Below are positions 15,503-24,263 of a stretch of DNA of 64,000 nucleotides, piece by piece. The notes beneath the pieces are model-generated. The model worked only from the letters and a program-made list of their open reading frames with translations, did no database searches and was not told the origin of the DNA. Both the position numbers and the translations under genes were made by a program. Every line of letters starts with the position of its first letter. Position 1 is the first letter of the stretch. The stretch spans positions 124,001-188,000 of the forward strand of contig DASVRW010000002.1 in assembly GCA_036388415.1 (NCBI GenBank), given 5' to 3'. Origin of the DNA: Candidatus Saccharimonadales bacterium (GTDB lineage Bacteria > Patescibacteriota > Saccharimonadia > Saccharimonadales > UBA4665).

Positions 15503-16681
15503 CTACTCCTTGGCGCAATTACCAGTTGATACTGCCCTGTTCTGGGCTTGCGCCTGACTGATGGCGGCAGTAATTTGCGGTGTGCTGAGGGCATAGCCGA
15601 CATTCTCGTATGACGTTGATTGGGCAAAGATAACGCCAATAACAGTGCCGTCGGCAGCTACAACCGGCCCGCCCGAATTCCCAGGAATCACCTTGGCGGC
15701 CAAACTATAGACGTCACGTTCTGTAATACCCTGTCCGTATATATCGCGGCCACGGGCTGTGAATTCATCGAGGACTTCGGCGCCACCGGCTGTCAGTGCG
15801 CCACCACCCGGATAACCGAGCACGGCGGCTTTGGTACCACGCGGTACGATTGAGTTATTGATGGTCAGCGGCTGCCCGGCAAGATTTTGCGTGCGCAAAA
15901 TTGCAAAATCGAGATCTGGGTCGAACCAGATTGCAGTCGCAGAATGTTGGCCATTTGCATCTTTGATATACGGACGGCTGACACCGGCGACGACATGCGC
16001 ATTAGTGACAACCAGGTCGGTGCCGATGACGAAGCCTGATCCGTCAACGATACCGCCGCAGCCGAGACCTTCGATTTTGACTGTCGACAGCTTTGCCCGA
16101 TCAATCGCCTGCTGTAATTCTGGCCCGATGCCCGGAACTTCTGTATCGCCGCTAAGCGCCGGCTCATTATCAGTAAATACCCTTGGAAAGCCATTCGGTT
16201 CAATTAATTTGCCTATCCGGGCGATAATGTCGGGGGCTGGGGGGAGTGTCCGATTCATGGCAGAAATTATCCGAGAGCCACGAATTTGCTCCTGTACGCC
16301 GGCTGACGGTAGTGTTACCAGGATAGCTGCCGCCAGCCAGACTGATACAGCCAGCGTTGCTGCCCCCAGTAATGATCCAAGATAGCCATCGAATTTGTTG
16401 AGGTGTATCGTCGCCGCGACACGCTGCTTGAGTTTTCCGCCTATCCACTCACCGACCGCTAGCAATATCAGCGCGCAGCCTAGAGTTGTAGCGATAGTTA
16501 CGACTGACCGTTCGATTGGCGTGTCCGCCAATGTCACAGTATATTGTTCTAGCCATGCACCCAGAAACAGCCCACCAATAAATCCAACCGTCGAGAATAG
16601 CTGCTTTACAAGTCCGATTTCAAAACCACGAAATAGCGAACTCGCTACCATTGCGATAATGATTATATCGAGTACGTTCAT
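15503..16681 (-). CDS. CvpA-like membrane domain fused to trypsin-like protease (MarP type)
   Basis: 392 residues. Residues 1-125 form four CvpA-like membrane helices, and a chymotrypsin-fold protease follows with triad His229 (VTNAHVV), Asp258 (DPDLDFAIL) and Ser336 (GNSGGP). The layout matches Mycobacterium MarP (Rv3671c), a periplasmic protease needed for acid resistance through activation of a peptidoglycan hydrolase. The Cys in GLGCGG is in the region where MarP has its regulatory disulphide, but a partner is not obvious. A link to the muralytic proteins of this window is inference. Confidence 0.88.
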   Translation of the reverse strand: MNVLDIIIIAMVASSLFRGFEIGLVKQLFSTVGFIGGLFLGAWLEQYTVTLADTPIERSVVTIATTLGCALILLAVGEWIGGKLKQRVAATIHLNKFDGYLGSLLGAATLAVSVWLAAAILVTLPSAGVQEQIRGSRIISAMNRTLPPAPDIIARIGKLIEPNGFPRVFTDNEPALSGDTEVPGIGPELQQAIDRAKLSTVKIEGLGCGGIVDGSGFVIGTDLVVTNAHVVAGVSRPYIKDANGQHSATAIWFDPDLDFAILRTQNLAGQPLTINNSIVPRGTKAAVLGYPGGGALTAGGAEVLDEFTARGRDIYGQGITERDVYSLAAKVIPGNSGGPVVAADGTVIGVIFAQSTSYENVGYALSTPQITAAISQAQAQNRAVSTGNCAKE

Positions 16682-16744
16682 GAGGCTGTGGCCGCCGATT
16701 TTGCGTTGTCTATCATGCTATCTATAGTGTAGCAAAACTTATGG

Positions 16745-18148
16745 CTAACTATGCGGTACCACTTCTGCAGCACCCTGAGGATATATCACCAGTCCGTCGT
16801 CAGACACGCTCCAGGTATGCAGGACATGTTCAACAATCCGCCAGGCTTCAAGCACCTCAGTACTGGTCGTAAACAATGTGTGATCGCCACGGGCAGCATC
16901 GATAAGTACTCGTTCATATGCGTCCGGATGGCCATTGACGTCGAAGGCTTGCTGATAATTAAAGTTCATATGCACTGACTGCAGTTCATTGGTAAAGCCT
17001 GGTTTTTTGGCGTTGAGGTGTAACATAATTCCCTCGTCCGGCTGAATGCAAAAGACGAGCTCATTGGGATCGGCTACCATCTCAGCTATGCCACCAGACT
17101 GTTTGAACACCACTCGGATTTCCGTGAGTTTACGTTGCATGGCCTTGCCGGTCTGAATGATCATTGGCACATTGCGCCAGCGATCGTTTGCAACAGCTAC
17201 AGTCAGTGCGGCGTATGTTTCGGTCGTGGTGTGCGGGCTTTGGACTTCTTGCCGGTATGTCTCATATTGACCGCGGACGGCCCGCTGCGCAACCTCGTCC
17301 GGCTGAACTGTCTCGACAGATTCCAGCAGCTTTTGTTTGCTGGCGTGCACGGCGTCACTGTCATCATTGCCCGGTAGCTCCATGGTCACCACAGTGAGCA
17401 ATTGTAATAAGTGGCTTTGTATAAAATCGCGCAGTGCGCCGACACCTTCGTAAAACGCCGTTCGGCCTTCGATGGTAATCTCTTCGTAAGCAGTTATCTC
17501 GATGCGGTCAATATGCCGGGCATTCCATATACTTTCAAATAGCGGATTGAAGGTGCGAAATGCCAAAATGTTTTGGACGGTTTCCTTGGCAACATAATGA
17601 TCAATCCGGAACAACTGGTCTTCGCGGAACCATTCGCCAGTTTCTTTGATCAGTGTTTGGGCAGAGGCAGTATCATAGCCAAACGGCTTTTCGACGAGCA
17701 GGCGTGCGCTGCCAGTACCGTGAGCGCATGTCTGATTATGTCCGTGTTGTCCTAGATTACGGACGATCGGTTCGAACATCTGCGGCGGTATCGACAGATA
17801 GTAGAGCCGGTTTAGGCACATACCCTTTTCGGCCTCGATGCCGTTCAGCATTGTCAGGAGTTGGTCGTATTCGGCACCGTCTGTCTGGCTCATCTGGTGC
17901 ATGCGGAGAGCAGCTTTTACTTTGCGTATGCCTGTCGGATCGCAAACTTTATCAATTTCATTAACGCATAACTCCACTTGTCCCAATAGGTCATCGGCGG
18001 TTACATTGCGTCTGGTAATACCAAGAATGACACTGTCTTCGTGGAGGAGTCCATCTTTGAGGAGATGATACAGCGCGGGCAGCAGTTTGCGCTGCGCCAA
18101 ATCGCCGGTGATGCCAAAAATAACAATGATGACAGGTTGGAGGCTCAT
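16745..18148 (-). CDS. zwf: Glucose-6-phosphate 1-dehydrogenase
   Basis: 467 residues. It oxidises glucose-6-phosphate to 6-phosphogluconolactone with NAD(P)+. The N-terminal fold has IFGITGDLAQRKLLPALY (dinucleotide loop), RLLVEKPFGYD, and the catalytic block FRIDHYVAKETVQNI with the substrate-binding Lys and His. The C-terminal beta domain includes RWRNVPMIIQTGKAM. The ATG overlaps the gnd stop by 4 bp (ATGA). With gnd and the nearby pgl all three oxidative pentose-phosphate enzymes are present. Confidence 0.96.
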   Translation of the reverse strand: MSLQPVIIVIFGITGDLAQRKLLPALYHLLKDGLLHEDSVILGITRRNVTADDLLGQVELCVNEIDKVCDPTGIRKVKAALRMHQMSQTDGAEYDQLLTMLNGIEAEKGMCLNRLYYLSIPPQMFEPIVRNLGQHGHNQTCAHGTGSARLLVEKPFGYDTASAQTLIKETGEWFREDQLFRIDHYVAKETVQNILAFRTFNPLFESIWNARHIDRIEITAYEEITIEGRTAFYEGVGALRDFIQSHLLQLLTVVTMELPGNDDSDAVHASKQKLLESVETVQPDEVAQRAVRGQYETYRQEVQSPHTTTETYAALTVAVANDRWRNVPMIIQTGKAMQRKLTEIRVVFKQSGGIAEMVADPNELVFCIQPDEGIMLHLNAKKPGFTNELQSVHMNFNYQQAFDVNGHPDAYERVLIDAARGDHTLFTTSTEVLEAWRIVEHVLHTWSVSDDGLVIYPQGAAEVVPHS

Positions 18149-19086
18149 GTCTTCGGCTCAACCTGGCTATCGACGGGACTTTCATTGTTTATTGCATGGC
18201 CGCCAAATTTGTTGCGCATTGCAGCCAGCAACTTGGTGGTAAAGCTGGTTTCTCCCTTTTGGCTGGCGAGCCGGACGTCGAATGAAGCTTGGATGCTCGG
18301 CAGCGGAATATTCAGTTCTTTGGCTGTCTCCAGTGTCCAGCGAGCCTCGCCTGATTCAGCCACGAAGCCGTCGATGCCTTGCAGCGTTGGGTTTTCTGCT
18401 AATGCCTGCGTTGTGAGCTTGTTTAGCCCCGAGGTGACAATACTGCCGTTTTGCCACAGGTCGCCAGCAGCCGCAAGATCGAGTTCTTTGTACGGGCCTT
18501 CATGGAGCATGCGGTAGCCTTCTGCAAGACTTTCCATCATCCCGTATTCAATGGCGTTATGCACCATCTTGACGTAATGGCCGGATCCAGTTGATCCAAA
18601 ATGGTGGTAGCCGCCGAGTGGGGCTGCGAGCGATTGGAAAATCGGCTCAAGCAGCTGATACGACGTCTGGTCGCCGCCGATCATCATACAAAAGCCGTCT
18701 TTCAGGCCCATGATGCCGCCACTGGTACCGCTATCAAGCAGAATCGAACCGTGGTTGTGGACGGTTTCGGCGTGCTGCCTAGTCAATCGGTAGTCCGAGT
18801 TGCCGCCGTCGACAAATATCGTGCCTTCTGGCAGTATGTCCATCCAGTCGCTAAGCTCGCTGTCGATAATGGCAGCTGGCAGCATGATCCATAGAATAGC
18901 CTGCTCGCCGTCTTCAAATGCAGCTGCAACATCTTGTTTGCTGTATGCGGCAGTTGCGCCAAAGCCAGCGGCATGATCAACCTTATCGGAACTGCGGTTG
19001 TGCGCAATGACAGTATGTCCATCTTTGACCAATTTTTCAGCTATCTGCATCCCCATGCGTCCAAGGCCTGATATTGCGATTTTCAT
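18145..19086 (-). CDS. gnd: 6-phosphogluconate dehydrogenase, short form
   Basis: 313 residues, the short type (about 300 residues, often NAD+-linked) rather than the 470-residue Gnd. Motifs are the Rossmann loop ISGLGRMGMQIAEKL, then IFVDGGNSDYRL, ILLDSGTSGGIMGLKDGFCM, and the catalytic-helix segment GHYVKMVHNAIEYGMM with Lys, Asn and Glu. It decarboxylates 6-phosphogluconate to ribulose-5-phosphate. An SD (GGAG) lies before the ATG. It is the first gene of the gnd-zwf pair. Confidence 0.95.
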   Translation of the reverse strand: MKIAISGLGRMGMQIAEKLVKDGHTVIAHNRSSDKVDHAAGFGATAAYSKQDVAAAFEDGEQAILWIMLPAAIIDSELSDWMDILPEGTIFVDGGNSDYRLTRQHAETVHNHGSILLDSGTSGGIMGLKDGFCMMIGGDQTSYQLLEPIFQSLAAPLGGYHHFGSTGSGHYVKMVHNAIEYGMMESLAEGYRMLHEGPYKELDLAAAGDLWQNGSIVTSGLNKLTTQALAENPTLQGIDGFVAESGEARWTLETAKELNIPLPSIQASFDVRLASQKGETSFTTKLLAAMRNKFGGHAINNESPVDSQVEPKT

Positions 19087-19115
19087 GAATGCTCCGTTCT
19101 AAGATTGGTGGTTAT

Positions 19116-19778
19116 TTAGTCAATCTGATCATTATATACATACGAATCTGGGATATGCTTGATGATTTGGGCAGGTTGTTCGTCGAGGCTAAGGGTTTCG
19201 GCTTGCAGACGCTGCATCGCTAGACGCTTATCACTACCGAATGCAAAGACATAGGCAGCGGTCAGCTGCCGAAGGGCGTTAGGCGTCAAGGTAATCCGTG
19301 TAAAGTTCGGCGCCACGTAGCCGGCTGCCATGTCTGCCGATCGAACAGCAACCGAACCAGGCAGTATGCCGGCAATATGCCCGTCGGCGCCCATGCCAAA
19401 TTGCCCGATGATTACATCGGCGGACCCGGTGGCTTGAGTAAAGGCTGCAGCATAGTGTGCGATAGTCTCCGGCAGCGACAGATTATCCCGAAGCACGGGT
19501 ACGACTGTTGCCTGTTTTGGTAAAAACCCGGTTTCATCGAGCTGGTGTGCATTGGAATCGGGGTGTCCGACTGGTCCGAAGCGCTCATCAGTGAGTAAGA
19601 TGGTCAAGCCCGCAGTCAACTCATCTGGCAGCTGCGCCATGACCGCAACTGTCAGCGGTATATTGGAGCCGCCGGGCACTAGCCAAACGACGCGTTTGCC
19701 ATCAGCCAGCTCTTTGAGCAATCGATCACGTAGTGGCTCAACGCCGTCTGCTAATTGGTGTACCCTCACAAATTTCAT
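19116..19778 (-). CDS. pgl: 6-phosphogluconolactonase (DevB/SOL type)
   Basis: 220 residues from the ATG at 19778. The longer frame to 19826 would include the promoter box TACTAT, which sits 6 nt before this ATG, so it is rejected. VVWLVPGGSNIPL (phosphate-binding), LLTDERFGPVGHPDSNAH (the family ERxV-like block) and GMGADGHIAGILPGS (catalytic His) identify the NagB-fold lactonase that hydrolyses the zwf product. Its stop is 30 bp before gnd in the same direction. Confidence 0.92.
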   Translation of the reverse strand: MKFVRVHQLADGVEPLRDRLLKELADGKRVVWLVPGGSNIPLTVAVMAQLPDELTAGLTILLTDERFGPVGHPDSNAHQLDETGFLPKQATVVPVLRDNLSLPETIAHYAAAFTQATGSADVIIGQFGMGADGHIAGILPGSVAVRSADMAAGYVAPNFTRITLTPNALRQLTAAYVFAFGSDKRLAMQRLQAETLSLDEQPAQIIKHIPDSYVYNDQID

Positions 19779-19827
19779 ATTTCTATAGTACACCGTCAGG
19801 TGCGTTGCCGGAATGGCTGCGGCCAAT

Positions 19828-20340
19828 TTAATTATATGAACCGCCGCCTTTGATGTGTATCAGGCGTGTTATTTTGCCGTCAAACAGTAGATGGCTAAAA
19901 TACCCGACGAGCGCCGCCCCGTACAAGACTAGCGCCGTATCCAAATAGGCACTGTTGTATAGATACGGCACCAGCACTATAGGTAGTGGCACGAGAATCA
20001 TTGCTGGTTTGCTATGTGTCCAGCCGCGGTGATGACTCAGGATCGGCGTCATGGCCAGTAAGCCCAGGAAAGCGGCTGCCGTTATCCGGCCGTCGTATAT
20101 GAGGAGTATGTCGGCTATGAATGCCAAGCCAAAAAATATATCCTGGCCCTTAGAGTTGGTGTCAATATCCGGAAACAAGCCAAACAAAATAGCGATAACA
20201 AACAGACCGATCAACAGCTGGACATCACTAATAAGATAGTGATTACTGCCGAGAACAGCATCAGGCGCGAGCGCCAGGGCGCCGACGTAGGCGCTATTGC
20301 AGACAGCAGCACCAAATACATGACCTTTATATCCTGGCAT
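19828..20340 (-). CDS. YdjM-type membrane-bound metal-dependent hydrolase-like protein
   Basis: 170 residues with four or five membrane helices. Conserved polar motifs within the membrane region are GHVFGAA, LFPDIDTNSKG, ILSHHRGWTHS and GYFSHLLFDG, the His/Asp set that defines the YdjM/DUF457 family. These proteins are predicted metal-dependent hydrolases; the E. coli member is an SOS-regulated inner-membrane protein. The true substrate is unknown. TATACT lies 7 nt before the ATG, so the mRNA is likely leaderless. Confidence 0.82.
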   Translation of the reverse strand: MPGYKGHVFGAAVCNSAYVGALALAPDAVLGSNHYLISDVQLLIGLFVIAILFGLFPDIDTNSKGQDIFFGLAFIADILLIYDGRITAAAFLGLLAMTPILSHHRGWTHSKPAMILVPLPIVLVPYLYNSAYLDTALVLYGAALVGYFSHLLFDGKITRLIHIKGGGSYN

Positions 20341-20387
20341 ACCGGTAAGTATAAGCTATATTCCCACGAATGTCAGAACACCAGACA

Positions 20388-20687
20388 CTAGAATCCGAGA
20401 CCAAGCAGCAAAGCACCGATAACTGCCAGCACGGCCAGGTATCCCAGCAATTTACGAAAGCGGCTCAGTCCGCTGGTAATCTCTAGATATCCCCAGTAGG
20501 CGAGTGCGGCATAGCCGATGAAAGCAAACAGCGTTTGCAAGAAGCCTGGATAGACAATAACAGCTAGGATAATAAAGATGACAAAAATTACCTGCGGCAC
20601 ATTCGGAGCTTGGACAATAATGTATTTGCCGTTACGGCCATGCAAATCTTTGAATAACCAGTCCATACCCTGTTTTAGCTGTGTCAT
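20388..20687 (-). CDS. Small membrane protein, unknown
   Basis: 99 residues with three predicted helices (VIFVIFIILAVIVYPGF; LFAFIGYAALAYWGYL; LLGYLAVLAVIGALLLGLGF), a polar N-terminus of about 30 residues and a basic loop SRFRK. An SD (GAGGA) is correctly spaced before the ATG. No family is recognised. Confidence 0.7.
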   Translation of the reverse strand: MTQLKQGMDWLFKDLHGRNGKYIIVQAPNVPQVIFVIFIILAVIVYPGFLQTLFAFIGYAALAYWGYLEITSGLSRFRKLLGYLAVLAVIGALLLGLGF

Positions 20688-20785
20688 ATTGACTGTCCTC
20701 GCTGCATAAAGTTTCTTATATATATTTTAACTTACTTGAAGCTGTAATGCCTGAACGGCCTACATCTGTAGAAAGTGATGCTAAT

Positions 20786-21370
20786 CTAGGACGCAGAGCT
20801 TGTCGACTGCGCCAGCTCTTGCCGGCCAGTTTTCAGTATGCGTGCGAGCCAAATAAGCTCAGCATACAGCTTGCCGAGATTCCGGTCATAGCGTTCAGCA
20901 TGTTCGGCTTTTATAGTGCCATCTTCCGTGAACAAATCTTGTACTCGAGGAAAGTATATATCCCACGATAGTACGACAAGGCCAGTTTCGCGTACCGCCG
21001 GCACCAGGGCTTCGACCGCGCGTACCCCGCCCCAGTTACCGCTGCTGGCGCCAGCAAGAGCGACTGGCTTGTGATTGTAGGTCTGCAGTTCGCTGTCGAG
21101 CATTCGCTTCAGGCTGCCCGGAAAGCTGTGATTGTATTCAGGAGTGACAATGAAGAATGCGTCAGCCTTCTTGGTAATATCGCTATAGCGCGGGTCTTTG
21201 CCTTCGGGGTCATTGCCGTCGCCGGGGAAATTAAAATCTATGGGATCGACGTACATAATCTCAACCCCATCCAGTTTTTGGCCGTACTGGGCTATATATC
21301 GGGCGGCTTTGTCTGATTCTCGCTGCGCCCGTGTTGTGCCAGCGAGAACGGCGATGGTAAGTGGTTGCAT
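20786..21370 (-). CDS. NAD(P)H-dependent FMN reductase (SsuE/azoreductase family)
   Basis: 194 residues with a flavodoxin-like fold. VLAGTTRAQRESDKAARYI is the phosphate-binding loop for FMN, FIVTPEYNHSFPGSLKRMLD is the signature PEYN motif contacting the isoalloxazine, and ALAGASSGNWGGVRA contributes the third FMN loop. It reduces FMN or quinone/azo compounds with NAD(P)H. The pentose-phosphate enzymes upstream could supply NADPH, but no operon link is evident. TATACT lies 6 nt before the ATG, leaderless type. Confidence 0.9.
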   Translation of the reverse strand: MQPLTIAVLAGTTRAQRESDKAARYIAQYGQKLDGVEIMYVDPIDFNFPGDGNDPEGKDPRYSDITKKADAFFIVTPEYNHSFPGSLKRMLDSELQTYNHKPVALAGASSGNWGGVRAVEALVPAVRETGLVVLSWDIYFPRVQDLFTEDGTIKAEHAERYDRNLGKLYAELIWLARILKTGRQELAQSTSSAS

Positions 21371-21434
21371 GTATGTAGTATACCCTGCTCTACCAGCGAA
21401 TGCCGCGAATCAGCAATCATGACCCGCGACTCGT

Positions 21435-21463
21435 CTGACAGAATGGGCGCGGCTTGCTATACT
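21435..21463 (+). promoter_or_regulatory. Promoter of the MscS-like gene
   Basis: CTGACA (21435-21440), 17 bp, then TATACT (21458-21463). The predicted start near 21470 supports the ATG at 21499 rather than the upstream frame start at 21466. Confidence 0.6.
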
Positions 21464-21498
21464 AAGTGGCGTGCATCATAACAAACACACATCGTTTT

Positions 21499-22491
21499 AT
21501 GGGTTTTTCTAACGTGAGCAACGATTCAATCCGGCAGATCACCGGTACGCTCGAACAAATTTCAAATTCCTTTCTTAACTTGGATTCGATTGTGACACTG
21601 GTGATATTCCTCGGTTTGGCGTACGCGCTTGGCCGGGTGCTGGCTGTACTGCTGCGCCGCATCGTCGCTGCGCTCGGCCGCCAAGCCGACAAAACCGAAA
21701 GCCTGCAAATGGTCAACCGGCTGCGCCGCTACGAGACGATTATTGTTATCTCTATCGCACTGATCAGGACATTTCTGATACTGCTGGCGCTCTATCTGTG
21801 GTGGATTGACGGCCATCCGTCGCAGCAGCCGACTGCCCTCATTGGTACTAGTGCCCTGCTGGCGATCATCATCGGTGGCGCCCTCGGGCCAGCGCTCCGT
21901 GACATATCGTCCGGTAGCGTTATGATGGCCGAACAATGGTATGCTGTCGGTGATCATGTCAGGATTGAGCCGTTTGGTGATATGCAAGGTGTCGTCGAGC
22001 GTGTCACCCTGCGTTCGACCCGCATCCGCGGCTTGAACGGCGAAGTTATTTGGGTTAACAATCAGAACATCCAAGCCGTGCGGATTACGCCGAAAGGCAT
22101 CCGAACGATTGCCATTGAGTTGTTCGTCAATGACCTCGACCGCGGCCACGCCCTCATCGAATCCACCAATCGCCGCTTGCCGGGCGGTAAATTACTGGTT
22201 ATAAGTCCATTGCAGGTTATGACCAGCAGCAAAGTCGGCGACAAACTGTGGCATATCACGGCAATTGCCGAGACAGCCCCGAGCCGCGAATGGCTGATCG
22301 AAAAATACGCTATCGATGTCATGACAGAAATAGACGAAAAACAAGAATTAAACCTGCTAGCGACAGATCCGATCGCCCGCTTCGCCGACACCGAATCAGA
22401 ACGCCGCTTCGCCCGCGCCATCACCAATGCCCGCAAAGCCCCAACTGCCAAGCGCAGCTTGTCGGCACGGCGTTACACGACGAAAAAATAA
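21499..22491 (+). CDS. MscS-family mechanosensitive channel
   Basis: 330 residues. Three N-terminal helices (IVTLVIFLGLAYALGRVLAV; IIVISIALIRTFLILLALYL; the glycine/alanine-rich pore helix ALLAIIIGGALGPALRD) lead into the MscS beta domain (WYAVGDHVRIEPFGDMQGV, VTLRSTRIRGLNGEVIWVNN). It opens under membrane tension to release solutes in osmotic downshock. A basic C-terminal tail (AKRSLSARRYTTKK) follows. The length is close to E. coli MscS (286). Confidence 0.92.
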   Translation: MGFSNVSNDSIRQITGTLEQISNSFLNLDSIVTLVIFLGLAYALGRVLAVLLRRIVAALGRQADKTESLQMVNRLRRYETIIVISIALIRTFLILLALYLWWIDGHPSQQPTALIGTSALLAIIIGGALGPALRDISSGSVMMAEQWYAVGDHVRIEPFGDMQGVVERVTLRSTRIRGLNGEVIWVNNQNIQAVRITPKGIRTIAIELFVNDLDRGHALIESTNRRLPGGKLLVISPLQVMTSSKVGDKLWHITAIAETAPSREWLIEKYAIDVMTEIDEKQELNLLATDPIARFADTESERRFARAITNARKAPTAKRSLSARRYTTKK

Positions 22492-22513
22492 TTCGGCTGT
22501 GTAATCACTGATT

Positions 22514-22648
22514 AACCTGAATCTCAAAACCTGCCCATGAGCCTCGTCAACCTGTCCGCCCCTAAAATTTTTTATCTTTAGGGATAAAACAATTCTAAGG
22601 GCCGCCCCGCAGGTTGCCACTCAAGGTAGAGGTTTTGAGATTCAGGTT
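22514..22648 (+). mobile_element. MITE-like palindromic element, copy 2
   Basis: The ends are a perfect 19-bp inverted repeat (AACCTGAATCTCAAAACCT at 22514-22532 and its complement at 22630-22648). The interior is also imperfectly self-complementary (CCGCCCCTAAAATT against AATTCTAAGGG, with TTATC/GATAA at the tip), so the whole 135 bp could fold into one long hairpin. The size, terminal repeats, lack of coding and inverted second copy at 1-108 fit a non-autonomous miniature element or a REP-like repeat. No clear target-site duplication is seen. Confidence 0.75.
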
Positions 22649-22657
22649 TGATTATGC

Positions 22658-22686
22658 TTGTGTTTAGTTGACACATGTAGTATAAT
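22658..22686 (+). promoter_or_regulatory. Promoter of the histidine phosphatase gene
   Basis: TTGTGT (22658-22663), 17 bp, then a perfect TATAAT (22681-22686), starting 10 bp after the repeat element. Initiation near 22693 favours the ATG at 22718. Confidence 0.55.
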
Positions 22687-22717
22687 GGTTATTAATAACT
22701 TAAATTATGTAATTATC

Positions 22718-23344
22718 ATGTTTTCAAATGTTTATCCTACAACCGAAACTTATACACTCCGCCATGGGTTGTCGGATGACAATATAAATGCTGCCGGTAC
22801 ATTTGGCAGCAGAGATCCATCTCTTGTGGACATAGGGCGCACACAGGCATATCAAGCTGGGATATTTGCAGCTCGACTTGGCATTGGGCTTATCGTAAGC
22901 TCGCCTGCAATTCGTGCACGGCAAACAACCGAAGAATTTACCAGAGGTCTTGGCCATCCGGTCGAGATAGTATACGACTCGCGGGCAGCAGAACAGTACT
23001 ATGGCCCATGGCCTGAAGGCACTTCAAAATCTGCCATATTTGATACACCCGAAATGATTGAACGAGCTAAAGCCGAAGGCTTACGATTGAAAATCCACCC
23101 AGAAGGTGAGAGTGAGGCGGACGTCGCAGAACGTATTGCTGAATTAGAGCGCGACTACCAGCATTTAACGCCTGGTAAATTACTAATATCTACACATGGT
23201 CAGACATCAAAAGCACTGCCCGGAGTACATCAAAATGTCAGCAGACAGGTATTTCGCAAATGTGATGTACCCAACGGATCAATCGCCCTGTTGGATGTTA
23301 ATGACCCTAATCTCCGAACGCCAATATTCATACCGAGTATATAG
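22718..23344 (+). CDS. Histidine phosphatase superfamily (phosphoglycerate mutase-like) protein
   Basis: 208 residues from the ATG at 22718; ATGs at 22658 and 22685 fall in or before the promoter. YTLRHGLSD carries the catalytic RHG His, SSPAIRARQTTEEF the second conserved Arg, and LLISTHGQT the second His. The fold covers phosphoglycerate mutases, phosphatases acting on sugar phosphates or cofactors, and SixA-like protein phosphatases; the substrate is not predictable. Its stop is directly abutted by the convergent minizincin stop. Confidence 0.82.
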   Translation: MFSNVYPTTETYTLRHGLSDDNINAAGTFGSRDPSLVDIGRTQAYQAGIFAARLGIGLIVSSPAIRARQTTEEFTRGLGHPVEIVYDSRAAEQYYGPWPEGTSKSAIFDTPEMIERAKAEGLRLKIHPEGESEADVAERIAELERDYQHLTPGKLLISTHGQTSKALPGVHQNVSRQVFRKCDVPNGSIALLDVNDPNLRTPIFIPSI

Positions 23345-23716
23345 TTACTGCTCCAGTTCCCGTATCCGGTCGTGATCGAGCCCATAATAATGCCCGATCT
23401 CGTGCCACAGCGTATGCCGTATCTCTTCTTTAAACTCATTAATGGTGCGGGCGCCTGAGGCCAGCGGATGCTTGAATAAGGTAATTTTATCGGGCATGAG
23501 CCGGGTTTGTCCTTGCCGGGCTGGCAGCGGGACGCCTTCGTAGAGCCCGTACAGCGATTGGTCATCACGCAGTTGCAGCAGTCGGCGTTGCTCCGGTGTC
23601 GGGTCATCCTCACGCAGAATCGCAATATTTTCGATTTGTTTGATGTGCTCGCCGGGCAGACTTGCCAAGGCTTCATTTATCAGTTCGTCGAATAATTCGT
23701 CAGATATATCTAGCAT
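23345..23716 (-). CDS. Minimal zincin metallopeptidase (Zincin_1 family)
   Basis: 123 residues. TLWHEIGHYYGLDHDRIREL contains HExxH followed by a third His/Asp arrangement, characteristic of the short PF06262-type metallopeptidase-like proteins found in actinobacteria and CPR. The cellular target is unknown. TACAAT lies 6 nt before the ATG and there is no SD, so it is probably leaderless. Confidence 0.82.
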   Translation of the reverse strand: MLDISDELFDELINEALASLPGEHIKQIENIAILREDDPTPEQRRLLQLRDDQSLYGLYEGVPLPARQGQTRLMPDKITLFKHPLASGARTINEFKEEIRHTLWHEIGHYYGLDHDRIRELEQ

Positions 23717-23759
23717 CAGCTCATTGTACCAAAATCCGCATACATGTTTGTTGGCTGCG

Positions 23760-24212
23760 CTAATCGAAGCGCGGTAGATCGAGGCAACTATTAATTGCCA
23801 TGATGGGTACCCGTAGACGCTCGAGCGGTAGTGTATCGCCGCAGATGCTGGCTGCCATCAGTGTTGGCTCTTCAAACACCAATACAATTGAATCAAGTGG
23901 AATATCCTTGTCCAACAAGTAAGTGCACGAAGCTAGTACACCGCTAAATGTAACACCTTCGTTAAACAGAACTCGTTTGTCGTCTGCGGCGTTTAAGGGT
24001 TATCCGAGTGCAATGTATGTCTCGACCATGAACGGCTTACCCAGTATGTCGCCAGTACGAGACTGCCGTATAGTGTCTCGGATATGATCAATTCTGGCGT
24101 TTTCGGATGTAATCCTAGCTGATGAAACCTGCAGCTCCTGCAGAGCAGTAATGTATTCATGGGTCGGATAAGATTGTTCAGTCACGCTGGAATCCTCAAT
24201 TGGTACTGCCAA
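23760..24212 (-). pseudogene. Gene interrupted by an in-frame TAA (unknown family)
   Basis: A 70-residue frame from the ATG at 24212 ends at TAA 24002-24000 after ETYIALG. The same frame then stays open for 79 more codons (PLNAADDKRVLFNEG..., later SIVLVFEEPTLMAASICGD) to TAG at 23762-23760. The second part has no credible start near its beginning and its residues look coding. The simplest reading is one 150-residue gene broken by a single nonsense mutation. Programmed readthrough, a sequencing error, or a short functional N-terminal product are alternatives. No family is recognised. Confidence 0.6.
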
Positions 24213-24263
24213 TCATAGCATTTCTCAAGACGAAGTTACAAAATATACTATTTTCTAATGACG

